DNA of 64,000 nt from JAUXFK01 sp034189035 (GTDB lineage: Bacteria; Desulfobacterota; UBA8473), in NCBI GenBank assembly GCA_034189035.1, contig JAXHVA010000002.1, positions 36,684-100,683 of the forward strand, in the 5' to 3' direction. The stretch's first letter is position 1; each line of letters begins with the position of its first letter. The translations under genes were made by a program, and so were the position numbers. Positions 48,643-57,766 of the stretch are shown here, one piece after another. A model generated the notes under the pieces. The model had not been told where the DNA came from and searched no databases. It saw nothing but the letters and a program-made list of their open reading frames with translations.

Positions 48643-50773
48643 ATGGAAAAAGGGTATACTAGGCGCGAGTTTCTTAAGCTGTTTCAAATTGCGGGTGTCG
48701 GGGTTGCTGTTGGTGCGACCCGTTTCATTGCCGGTTGCCAGGATAAGACCGACCCCATCTGAGGGGCGAAGGAGGTAGTTACAAGGTGCGGTATCTGCGG
48801 GAATACGTCAGGGATAACCGCATTCTGGCTGTGGCCCCTTGGCCCGATGATCCGAGGACGAGGGGGTTTATGTGCGACATGGGACTTGCATGTGCTGAAT
48901 TTGTACATGCTCCTCCTGATAGAATCCTCAATCTCAAGAAGAAGGTCAGGGATAGATGGGTGGATATCACCAGGGATGAGGCTCTCGATACCATTTCCAC
49001 GAAGTTGTTGCAGGTGAAAAGAACTGCCAGCCCTAAATCGTTGGTCTGCCATTATGGAGTGAGCCAGGTGCGCTCATGGTTTTACAGGTATTTCCAGAGG
49101 CGTTTCTGCAATCTCTACGGGACTCCGAATTTCACAGGCTGCGGCAGCCAATGCACCGTAGCTACCATGCTGGCAAAGAGGTACAGTATTGGCAATGCTT
49201 ATCCCGATTATTAGAATGCAAGATGTTTGATCCATTGGGGTTGCAATGAATCTGTATCAGCCTTTCTTGACTAGTTTCAGAGAATATTGCCGGCAAAGGA
49301 GAAAGGCGCAAGATTGATCTGTATTGATCCCAGGGTAACGCCTATGATTAAAATGGCAGATATACATCTTAAACGAAATCTGGAACCGATGGCGCCCTTG
49401 CGCTTGGAATGATGCATGTGATTATTAACAGAAACCTCTATGACAAGGATTTCTTCGGAAAGTACTGTGCTGGATTTTTCGGGCTTAATACCCTTGTTGG
49501 AGAATATAAGCCGGAGATGTTTGAGATCATAACCGGAATACCCGCAAGGGATATTAAGAATGCTGCATGTATGCTAAAAATCCACCTGCATATATTACCT
49601 CTGGCAATGCGCTGGAGCTACATATCAAAGATTTTCAGGCAATTCGGACAATTATGCTCTTGCATGCACTCACCGGAAACGTTGACGTGAAGGGTGGTGA
49701 GTTTATTCCCGGTGAGAAGATACCCCTTGTCGATATAGAACTGAAAGGCCACAACGGAGACGTATTCAAAGGAATTAGTACGGATAGATACCCCCCTTAT
49801 TTGGGAAGCGAGGAAGATGGTAACGGCAAATGTGCTTCCAGAGACTATCCTCATACGCAGCCCTATCCGATCAAGGCGCTTATCGTTGTCGGCAGGAATC
49901 CCATTGTCACTGGACCCAATTCCTCTCACCAGAGAAAGGCATACAAGAAACTCAATCTTATGGTTGCTGTAGACCTTTTTATGACAGAGACCGCAAAGAT
50001 GGGCGACATTTTACTGCCGGCTGCGTCGTTTCTTGAAGGGGACAACCTGAAGGTGGGAGATCGTATATATATGATACCTAAAATTATAGCACCACAGGGA
50101 GATGCTTGGCCGGAATGGAAGTTCTGGTTCGAACTCGCCAAGAAGATGGGTTACACAAATGAATTTCCCTGGGCGACCCCAGATGAGGCGATTGATGAGC
50201 ATCTTTCTTCGATTAATGTTACTGCTTCATACCCCAGGAAAAACTTTATTGGGGGCAAATATAAGGAAAAAGTAGTATGCAAAAAACATGAAGAGTTTGG
50301 GTTTCAGACCCCTTCTGGAAAGGTTGAATTTTATTCTCAAACCCTCGCCGATGCTAGCTACGACCCTCTTCCGACTTACATTAAACACATATAAAATCTC
50401 AGCTGATAAGAAATGATCTGCTGAATATCCCATGGTCATAACTTCGGGCACACGGATACCGTATTATTTCCATTCACAATTTTTAAAACTTCCATCTCTT
50501 TGAGCAAAGTTCCCGTATCCCCTTGTAGAGATAAACCCTTTTGATGCTTCGGCCTTCGGGATAGCGCAAGGGGATACCATCACCATAAGCTCCCTGAGGG
50601 GCAGCATTCGGGCTAAAGCGGCCCTCGTTAAAACTCTCAAATCCGGGACAGTAGCAATGCCCCGCAGATGGACGGAGGCAAATTTCAACGAGCTGACCGA
50701 CGACTCGGCCCTCGATACGATAAGCGGGTTTCCAGGGTTTAGGGGATTTCTTTGCAGGCTGGAAAAGGATTAG
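48643..50773 (+). pseudogene. Molybdopterin oxidoreductase catalytic subunit, broken
   Basis: Fragments in several frames follow the order of a DMSO-reductase-family enzyme. They are the Tat signal TRREFLKLFQIAGVGVAVGA (from ATG 48643), a TGA, the [4Fe-4S] entry VVTRCGICGNTSG, then DDPRTRGFMCDMGLACAEFV and WVDITRDEALDTISTKLL (48786-49214). Next comes the frame 49567-50394 (FQAIRTIMLLHALTGNVDVK; PIKALIVVGRNPIVTGPN; VDLFMTETAKMGDILLPAAS) and finally the dinucleotide-binding domain (EINPFDASAFGIAQGDTITI) to a stop at 50771-50773. It resembles polysulfide, thiosulfate or arsenate reductase-type subunits; substrate cannot be fixed. At least five lesions make it inactive. Confidence 0.85.
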
Positions 50774-51029
50774 CCTTGCCCTTATCTTTAGGGGCTTATT
50801 AACTTTATCTGCTTCAATGAGGGAGTTTACGATGTTATATATTTGATATTACCCCTACTTTAAGTCTTTTCTTTAGGTTATAGGAGCTGAGGAGGTCCTA
50901 CATGAAAGAACTTCAACACTACTCTTTTCCAATTCCTTTATTTCTTGCAATACATCTGATCCTTTAATGGTCGGTTTTACTATTGCCATATTATGCTCCT
51001 GTTCTATTGATTCTATAGCAAGGATAATT

Positions 51030-51230
51030 TGTGCAGGCCTTTTATATGTACTGACCATTCTAAAGACACGAGAGTTTTTGGAATAAAATTGTGTAGACTG
51101 ACTGCTCATCGATATTTTCAATAATTGCAGTATTTTATTATAAGAATTATCTATTTGTAATATAGGTTTTATTCTGCTAATTTGACATTGTCAAGTCTCA
51201 GATAGAAACTAGAGGAGAAACTATCAAAAA
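51030..51230. repeat. Diverged direct repeat, copy B
   Basis: Second copy of the 40563-40760 block (see there). On the minus strand it is part of an 82-codon frame (50873-51121) with a methionine at MAIVKPTIKGSDVLQEIKEL, whose product I do not recognise. Confidence 0.8.
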
Positions 51231-51334
51231 GGGAAACCCTTTTGTGATGGAAAAATCATTCGATTTGAAAAAGGAATCTTGCGACACAAAATTGTGATGT
51301 CAAGCAATCCAGAGTCAGATAAGGATTCTGATAT

Positions 51335-51745
51335 AAATGCGGTCTCACCCATGGGGTTACCATCACCCTCGAGAACCTCAAATATGGGCCTACTTCGATT
51401 CCTGAAAAATGGTTCGAATTATTCGAAAAGATGGATATCCAGGCAACATTCGATTTTTGACATGCGCAAACACCTGTGATGCTCTTCAAATGCCCTCTGG
51501 AGTTCTGTAGTGATACTCCCAAAAATGGTTCATCCATGTACTTATCTGATAAGGAGTAAAACGAGGTGATGGGTATGTCCCTGCAGAGACAATCGATGGT
51601 CTTAGAATAGACTTGCTCGATGATCTGATAAAGACCCTGTGTCCATGGTTGTTATCGAACTTAATGAAAGACGCTGTATTATCTAACAAGAGAACTATTG
51701 GAATATTTAAAGTAGAGTCCAATCTAGGAATGTTCTCGTTTTAAA
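51335..51745 (+). pseudogene. TIM-barrel sugar-phosphate isomerase-like gene, broken
   Basis: One frame reads GLTHGVTITLENLKYGPTSI, PEKWFELFEKMDIQATFDF and then a stop, where AP-endonuclease-2/xylose-isomerase-like TIM barrels have TFDVGHA. Later frames give VHLSDKE- and DGLRIDLLDDLIKT-like pieces. The segment 51444-51527 is homologous to DNA at 42282-42365. The gene has several frameshifts and no intact start. Confidence 0.55.
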
Positions 51746-51812
51746 GAGGCTAAACCGGTACTAAAGTAGATTACCCAAAAAAGTTTCATTTATTAATCTT
51801 TAAAGCAAAGGG

Positions 51813-51827
51813 TACTCTGGCAGAGTA
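51813..51827. promoter_or_regulatory. Palindrome TACTCTG-G-CAGAGTA in a 5' leader
   Basis: A perfect 7-bp inverted repeat with a one-base spacer lies 18 bases before the start of the outer-membrane barrel pseudogene. It resembles the element at the end of the TonB receptor gene (AATACTCTGCCGAGTATT), so the two may be binding sites of one regulator or similar hairpins. Confidence 0.35.
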
Positions 51828-51845
51828 TCATAAGTGAGGATATGA

Positions 51846-52686
51846 ATGAATCGTATAACAAAAAAAGTAGCTTTCCTTTCTTTAAAAGTAAACATATTGA
51901 TATTTTTGTCTTCTGTTCCTTGTTTTGCCGTTGCCTGGACGTCCAAAAAGGTCGATATGTATACAAAATTAGGTGTGAACTATTTTTGCGGATGAAAAAT
52001 ATGATGAAAGCAAAAGAAAAATCGATTTTGGATCGGATGGCGATTTCAGGGATTTGAATCTCAACAATTACATAGAATACTGTCTATCTGATAGCCTTAC
52101 TCTTATATCATCTCTCTATTATTAAATATCTCAAATATGAAGATGTCTCTATTGAGACAGAGTCATACGGCATTGGTGATATTGATTTGGGCATTAAATT
52201 CAAGCTGCTCGAAGGTTCCTATGGAGTTTTCTCCGCACAGGGCTTAATTAAAGATTCCAGAAGCTTATGACGAAGGCAACAGGCTACCGATTGGAAACGG
52301 ACAGTATGACGCTGAAGTAAGACTGCTTTATGGCCACTCCCTGTATCAGTATTTGCCCGGGTATTGCAACTTTGAAGTGTGCTACAGGTTCATAGATTAA
52401 GGGCTCACCGATAAGTTCAGGTATCTCGTAGAATTTGGAATAGTATTGAGTGAAAATAGATATAAAAGGATCAAATTAGATGGAATCCTGGAAATGGATA
52501 ATGGAGATAAGATCGAATACGGAGAAGGAACCCCCTTAGCTACTAATGGTTTTGATCTGGGAAAACTTGATACTGTGTTTGGCTATAAGGTTGTTAAAAA
52601 TGGTGTGTAGAAATCGGATATATCCCCACAATATACCGGGAGAGTACTGCGGCAGGGTAACGTATTCAGTTACCCTGTTTTTTTAA
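51846..52686 (+). pseudogene. Outer-membrane beta-barrel protein, frameshifted
   Basis: From ATG 51846 the frame gives a signal peptide (NRITKKVAFLSLKVNILIFL, then SSVPCFAVA) and a mature part WTSKKVDMYTKLGVNYF. After a shift near 51995 it goes on in other frames: DIDLGIKFKLLEGSYGVFSA, LPIGNGQYDAEVRLLYGHSL, FRYLVEFGIVLSENRYKRIK, and ends GVTYSVTLFF-stop at 52684-52686. The alternating beta pattern, and the C-terminal Phe, are those of a small outer-membrane barrel. About four frameshifts or stops separate it from a working gene, so it died recently. Confidence 0.7.
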
Positions 52687-52744
52687 ATTCAGGAGTAAGC
52701 ACCTCCTCAATAATGTATCTGATTTTCTGTTGGCAAGATATCTG

Positions 52745-53448
52745 TACTTGGAAAAAACTATAGCGCTGCTATTAACTACGAAAAACGAAGCCGAGGTTTT
52801 ACCTGATGTTTTGAAGGCTGTACCACCAGAGGTGGACCGTGGTTTGGTCTTGGATAACGGCTCAACAGACTCTACGGCCCAAGTAGCGAGAGAAATGGGC
52901 CTGAGGTAGTTACAGAGCCCAGAGCAGGATACGGCAGGGCATGTCTGGCCAGCCTGACAGCCCTAAAGATAAATACCCCTGACATTGTCGCCTTTGCAGA
53001 CGCTGATGGCAGTGATGATCTTTCCTTCCTGCCCGATCTTTTCTGTCCGGTAATAGATGGGCAGATAGACCTGGCGCTGGCAAGGCGAGTTTCGTAAGAA
53101 CCGTATGCATTGAGTTCTCAGCAATGTTTCGACAACTGGGTGGCAACCCGTTTGATACATCTTTTTTGGGATAATGATTATAGAGACCTGGGCCCCATGC
53201 GTGTCATCAAGAGGGATGCCCTTGAGAAGCTTAAGATGAGTGCCCCAGACTATGGCTGGACAGTGGAAATGCAAATCAGGGCTATCAAGGCACAACTACG
53301 GGTGAAGGAATATCCTGTACCGTATCGGCGCAGGGCTGCCGGTCGCTCCAAGGTCAGCCGTAACCTTACCGATGCCCTACGTGCCGGTAGAAAGATACTC
53401 TGGGTAATTGGCCGGGAGGCTGTGCAACGCAGGAAGCCCTTGTCCTAA
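52745..53448 (+). pseudogene. Family 2 glycosyltransferase, frameshifted
   Basis: The start region reads TIALLLTTKNEAEVLPDVLK then GLVLDNGSTDSTAQVAREMG. After a shift near 52900 it continues EPRAGYGRACLASLTALKIN, and DIVAFADADGSDDLSFLPDL with the DxD motif. After another shift near 53090 it continues in frame 53110-53448 (MRVIKRDALEKLKMSAPDYG, VEMQIRAIKAQLRVKEYPVP). This is a polyprenyl-phosphate-type GT-A glycosyltransferase with two frameshifts. Confidence 0.8.
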
Positions 53449-53469
53449 GGGATATGATGCAAAAGGTTG

Positions 53470-54969
53470 CTTGGGGCGAGCAGAAATCCATTCGCATCTT
53501 TTTAGTCTTCTCGCCATTGCAGCAAGAAAGAAGACCGTAACCGGGGCCAGCCAGATCATGGCAGGAATAGTATCATTCTCAATCCACTTGCCTAGCAGTG
53601 TTATGGTATGAGGACATGATAGATGAGAAAGATCGACCAGGACAGGGGCAGGCTGGCTGAGCCGGGAACGAAGGGCAGGAAGCAAATAAGGTATAGTGCA
53701 TACCACGGGTGGAGTGCCGGGGTGAGGAGCAAGTATGTCATAACAATAATGTAAAGGGCCTGCATAACTGAAAAGTATGCCTCTTTGCCGTTATCTGCAT
53801 GCAAAGGATGAATCCCCGAAGGAGACAAAAATACCCAGCGTCATTGTTTTTGTTCTGGCTTCGATATTTTGAGGTAAAGCTTCCCGTAGGAAAAAGCCAT
53901 GATCAAGAAGAATATGGAGGCAAGTACTGATCTGGCAATATCTCTGGAGCATGTTATGCGCTGTATGGTGCGATAGGCAAGGTTGGCAAATTCCCAATTC
54001 CAGACGTAGACGATAAGTGTATCGAGCGTATTTCGGACATCAGGCATAAAGGGAATTATAAAAAGGATCGCGCCGATCAAGACTCCCATCAGGAGGAGTA
54101 ACTTGCTGCGGATATTGAGGACAACGAGACATCCCGGCAAGAAAAGCAAGAGGAAGAGTTTCACAAGGCCCGCAAATGCAAGGGTAATACCGGCAGATAA
54201 AGGGAGGATAATCCGTCTCCATGAGAGATGTTTTGGATGCCGGTGTTGTGATATTAGTGGGCTGTTTGAGATTCGGGAATCTGGCAGCCGATTGAGGAGT
54301 ATTAGAGTGAGAAAGAAAAAGAGGATGCCGACTCCGTCAATATGACCCGAAGCTGCAATTTCGAGGATTGGCAGGGGATGCCATGCATAGATGGTTGCAT
54401 GCTAGGGGGCAGTCCCACGATAGAGATCATCCATACGATCATGGTACATGTGGCCATATCCATTATTACCAGTAGGATCTTAAGTTCAAGCATACCACTG
54501 CCCAAAGCCGCTCCTATAGCAAATACAAATTGAGCGGCAAGCGGATAGATCGTAATCAGGTGTGGGTGATTGATGCGTTCGATCAATCGGCCATCTTCCC
54601 GGTTGCCGGTTCAATGCCGGCAGGACTAAGTGCATGCAGATTATTGCCCATCAAGGGTTGGAGCCCGTCCAGAAGATATCGTTAAATGTCGTCGGAGAGT
54701 TCAGGTTGGCGAAAGAGGAAAAGAAGACCGAATATGAGTGTCAGGGTCAGCACAAAGCCGGGAGACCACTTCACATACCCTTTCTCTCCAACATAAACAG
54801 TGAAACAGAGAAAACCGATCACAACGGCTGTGACACCCAACATAATGGGAAGAGCATGACGTAAGTCAGCCTGAGCAGCCAATAGAGAATAGGAGATCGT
54901 TACAATGATCAGTATGACACAAGACAGCATGCCCCATTGCAGTGTGTTTATTCCCTTTCTAACGCTCAT
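53470..54969 (-). pseudogene. Membrane glycosyltransferase (GT87/DUF2029-like), broken
   Basis: Minus-strand pieces follow the order of a polytopic mannosyltransferase-like protein. They are SVRKGINTLQWGMLSCVILI (start near 54969), FLFRQPELSDDI followed by TAA where Tyr is expected, then INHPHLITIYPLAAQFVFAI, LLFLPGCLVVLNIRSKLLLL, LTPALHPWYALYLICFLPFV and a last helix IWLAPVTVFFLAAMARRLKR near 53500. Several frameshifts and one nonsense codon inactivate it. It was probably paired with the family 2 enzyme next to it in surface glycolipid synthesis. Confidence 0.72.
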
Positions 54970-55783
54970 CATTTTCATAGGATGTTTTTCTCTATCTGTC
55001 TGTAAGGCATCATCTCTGTATGACCTTGCTCTTATCGAGCCGCACGTTCTGAACCGGGACATTTCAGCCTGGGTTATCCTCGACGCCCGTCCCAGAGACC
55101 AATGGCTTGACAGACACCTTCCAGGCGCCCGGTCATTTTGCTGGGAGGATTATACCAGAACAGATGAAAAAAGGATACCTTACAGGGTATGGCCACCTGA
55201 AGAGATGGCTGAAGCGCTCGGTGAAATGGGTATTGATGAGAATTCCCCGATAATCGTTTACGGTGATGCGGACAGGAGCTGGGGAGGAGAGGGATGGACT
55301 TGCTGGGTCCTTGTATGGCTTGGGCATAGGGGTCCTATCCGCCTGTTAAATGGGGGTATACAGGCATGGAAAAGCAACGATTTCCCATTGGTGGCGGAGG
55401 CTTCCAACAGAAAATCAACTCCTGTAGGTTACAAGGTTAAACTCAGAACAGAGGTGAGTATAACGACAGAGGAACTCCAACAACAGGGGTCCAATCTCCT
55501 ACTGGTTGATACCCGTTCAACACTCGAATGGTTGAAGGGGCATTTGCCAGACGCAGTCCATATCCACTGGACGAAGTTTTTCTCTGGAAAGGAGCGTCGC
55601 CCCATAAGCCATAATGAAATGAGAAGGCTTATGAAACATCACGGCATTACGAATGGAAAGCCCGTGGTCTACTACTGTACAGGCGGGATTCGATCCGCTT
55701 ATGCATGGTTGATCCATGAGTTGTCCGGGTTGGGGCCGGCCCGAAATTACGAAGGAGGAACAGAGGCATGGAAGCGACGCTAA
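54905..55783 (+). CDS. Exported two-domain rhodanese sulfurtransferase
   Basis: A 292-residue protein with an N-terminal hydrophobic export segment (HCSVFIPFLTLIIFIGCFSL) and two rhodanese domains. The first (about 45-165; VILDARPRDQWLDRHLPGAR) has no cysteine in the active-site loop (VYGDADRSWGGEGW) and is structural. The second (about 185-290) has Cys258 in YYCTGGIRSAY, the persulfide-forming loop. This inactive/active pairing is that of thiosulfate and mercaptopyruvate sulfurtransferases. AGGAGA precedes the ATG. Its 5' end overlaps the start of the broken glycosyltransferase on the other strand. It is the first of three rhodanese genes in a row. Confidence 0.9.
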   Translation: MISMTQDSMPHCSVFIPFLTLIIFIGCFSLSVCKASSLYDLALIEPHVLNRDISAWVILDARPRDQWLDRHLPGARSFCWEDYTRTDEKRIPYRVWPPEEMAEALGEMGIDENSPIIVYGDADRSWGGEGWTCWVLVWLGHRGPIRLLNGGIQAWKSNDFPLVAEASNRKSTPVGYKVKLRTEVSITTEELQQQGSNLLLVDTRSTLEWLKGHLPDAVHIHWTKFFSGKERRPISHNEMRRLMKHHGITNGKPVVYYCTGGIRSAYAWLIHELSGLGPARNYEGGTEAWKRR

Positions 55784-55857
55784 GTCCATTATTTAAGGAA
55801 TTTCCTTTTTTGACAGGATGTACAGGATATATGAAGATTAAAAAAGGAGGTAGTTCA

Positions 55858-57729
55858 ATGGACAAAAAGAGAAAGGGGTTCTTATTATTCATATTGATTT
55901 TTTTCATGATAATTTTTTTTGCAGCGTGTGGTGACTCTACCCATAACAAAGCAACTCCGGAATCAGAAGCTGGCTCATACCCGAACGCGGGACTGCTTGT
56001 CTCGGGAGACTCGCTTGAGGCGAGTCTCGGAGATTCAGGCTCGGTAATAATCGACGCACGTTCATCCGGTTACACCGATTCTCACATACCAGGAGCCATA
56101 AGCCTGATATGGAGCGACTATACAGATGAAAATGTAAACCTTAAACCTGTGGTGGATTTAGAGAGCCAGTTGAGCGCTGCAGGACTTAGCAGAAATATGA
56201 AATTTATTATATATGACGACACAACTGCGTCATGGGGCGCAGCAGGGCGCATCTTCTGGATGCTCGAGTACCTTGGCTGCACGGACGTGCATATCCTGAA
56301 TGGCGGATGGGATAAGTGGGTTGAAGATGGGAGATCTGCGGAGGCGACGATCAACACCCTCCCTGAGGACACCTTTGTCGCTGACGTACAAGAAGATAGA
56401 CTTGCCGATAAAGACCACATATTAAACAGGCTGGGAGAGGACGATTTCGTCATCATCGATCCACGAGAAGATGAAGAATACAACGGCTGGACTCTGTATG
56501 GCGAGACCAGGGGAGGACATATACGCAGTGCGGTCAGCGTCAACTACAAGTGGTTTTTCAATTCAGACAAGACCGTTTTGAGTTATGAGAATCTCAAGGA
56601 TTTGCTTGAATCCAGCGAAATAACAACGGACAAAGAGGTGATTTCCTATTGCACGGCTGGCATTCGCAGCGGATTTATCTACTTTGCGCTGCGGCTGATG
56701 GGATATGAGCAATGCTCGAACTACGACGGCTCTATGTATGAATGGAGTGCAGACGCTGCCTGTCCGATGGATATGATAAAAAATTACCATAAACTAGTTT
56801 ATCCAGCGTGGGTTGAAGAACTTATTGCAGGCGGCAATCCCGGAATAGCAGATTCCCCAGCTACATATCCAGGCAATGGCTATATCATTATAGAAGCCAG
56901 TTCGCTGTATTGGAAGGGGGCGGCCAATCCAGACGGATACAATCCACACGAGGACTATGAATCAGGTCATATCCCGGGTGCCATAAGTATACCTTTAAAT
57001 ACTCTGGATACTACTGTAGAGGGGGGGATATATCCATGGACATGTCCAGAAGATGGAAATCTATTGCCACCCTCCGAACTTCAATCGGTAATCGAAGGCT
57101 ATGGAATTACATATGACATAACTGCGATCGTATACTGCGGCAAGAACTCATACCTAGGCGGTTGCTATCGTGTTGCGTGGGCATTAATGTGTGCGGGCGT
57201 GGAAGATGTGCGTTATCTAAACGGTGATTTGCCGGCGTGGCTTTCAAACGGCGGTACTTTAGAAAACACTCCAAATGTACTACCGAATCCGGTCGACTTC
57301 GGTATTCCTATTCCTGCTCAGCATCCAATTTATCGGACAACTACCGAAGAAGTCGAAGAAATGTTACTGGACCCATCCGCCGTGGTAGTAGACATACGCA
57401 GCTGGGAAGAGCACATTGGTGATGTTAATCCTTATGATTTCTTTGACACAAAGGGACATATTCCGGGCGATGTATACGGGGAGAACATGGGGTGCTATTT
57501 GGATGGTGACGGGACTCTCAGAAGCTACACAGAAGTAAAAAAGATGTGGTGTGATCGAGGGATTACACCTAACAAGAAGGTAACTTTCTACTGAGGTGGG
57601 GGTTGGAGGACCAGTCTGGTCTTCTTCTTTGCGCATATAATGGGTTATTACAACATGGGTCACTACGAAGGAGGTTGGTACGAGTGGACCTGGGACCCCA
57701 ATCGCCCTGTAGCTACCGGTGAATATTAG
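55858..57729 (+). CDS. Four-domain rhodanese lipoprotein with probable selenocysteine (Sec579)
   Basis: Start ATG 55858 (AAAGGAGG upstream), lipobox FFAAC near residue 22, so probably a periplasmic or outer-membrane lipoprotein. Four rhodanese domains: D1 (about 50-160) lacks the cysteine (IIYDDTTASWGAA), D2 has Cys265 (SYCTAGIRSG), D3 has Cys427 (VYCGKNSYLGGC), D4 (about 485-615). At the D4 catalytic position, KVTFY is followed by TGA at 57592-57594 and then GGGWRTSLVFFFAHIMG. The next gene has VSFYCGTAWRSTLAFFYAHL at the same place, so TGA replaces the catalytic Cys exactly. The frame stays open 44 codons to a TAG at 57727-57729, ending the domain normally (GGWYEW). A hairpin follows the TGA. 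A simple nonsense mutation (TGC to TGA) is the alternative. Confidence 0.8.
56005..56442 (+). repeat. Long near-identical direct repeat, copy 1
   Basis: This stretch is almost identical at the DNA level to 57917-58354 (offset 1912 bp), covering rhodanese domain 1 and the start of domain 2 of the two lipoproteins. Silent sites are conserved too, while the DNA before and after has diverged, which points to recent duplication or gene conversion. A 9-bp inverted repeat (GAGACTCGC/GCGAGTCTC, 56006-56028) lies at its start. Confidence 0.9.
57606..57624 (+). other. SECIS-like hairpin downstream of TGA 57592
   Basis: GAGGACCA (57606-57613) pairs with TGGTCTTC (57617-57624), eight pairs including one G-U, around the loop GTC. 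The loop begins 20 bases after the TGA and its first base is G. This fits the general bacterial SECIS model: stem-loop inside the coding frame just after UGA, with a G in the first two loop bases. The Cys-coding paralogous sites at 59519 and 60515 use different codons there and do not form this stem. Confidence 0.6.
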
Positions 57730-57766
57730 GAATTCGATAGCGAATAAAAGAAAAGAGGTAAATTAA

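Noticed and set aside
48760..48762. TGA in the molybdopterin oxidoreductase as selenocysteine
   Set aside because: It lies between the Tat signal and the first Fe-S motif, not at the position of the Mo ligand, and the gene has many other frameshifts.
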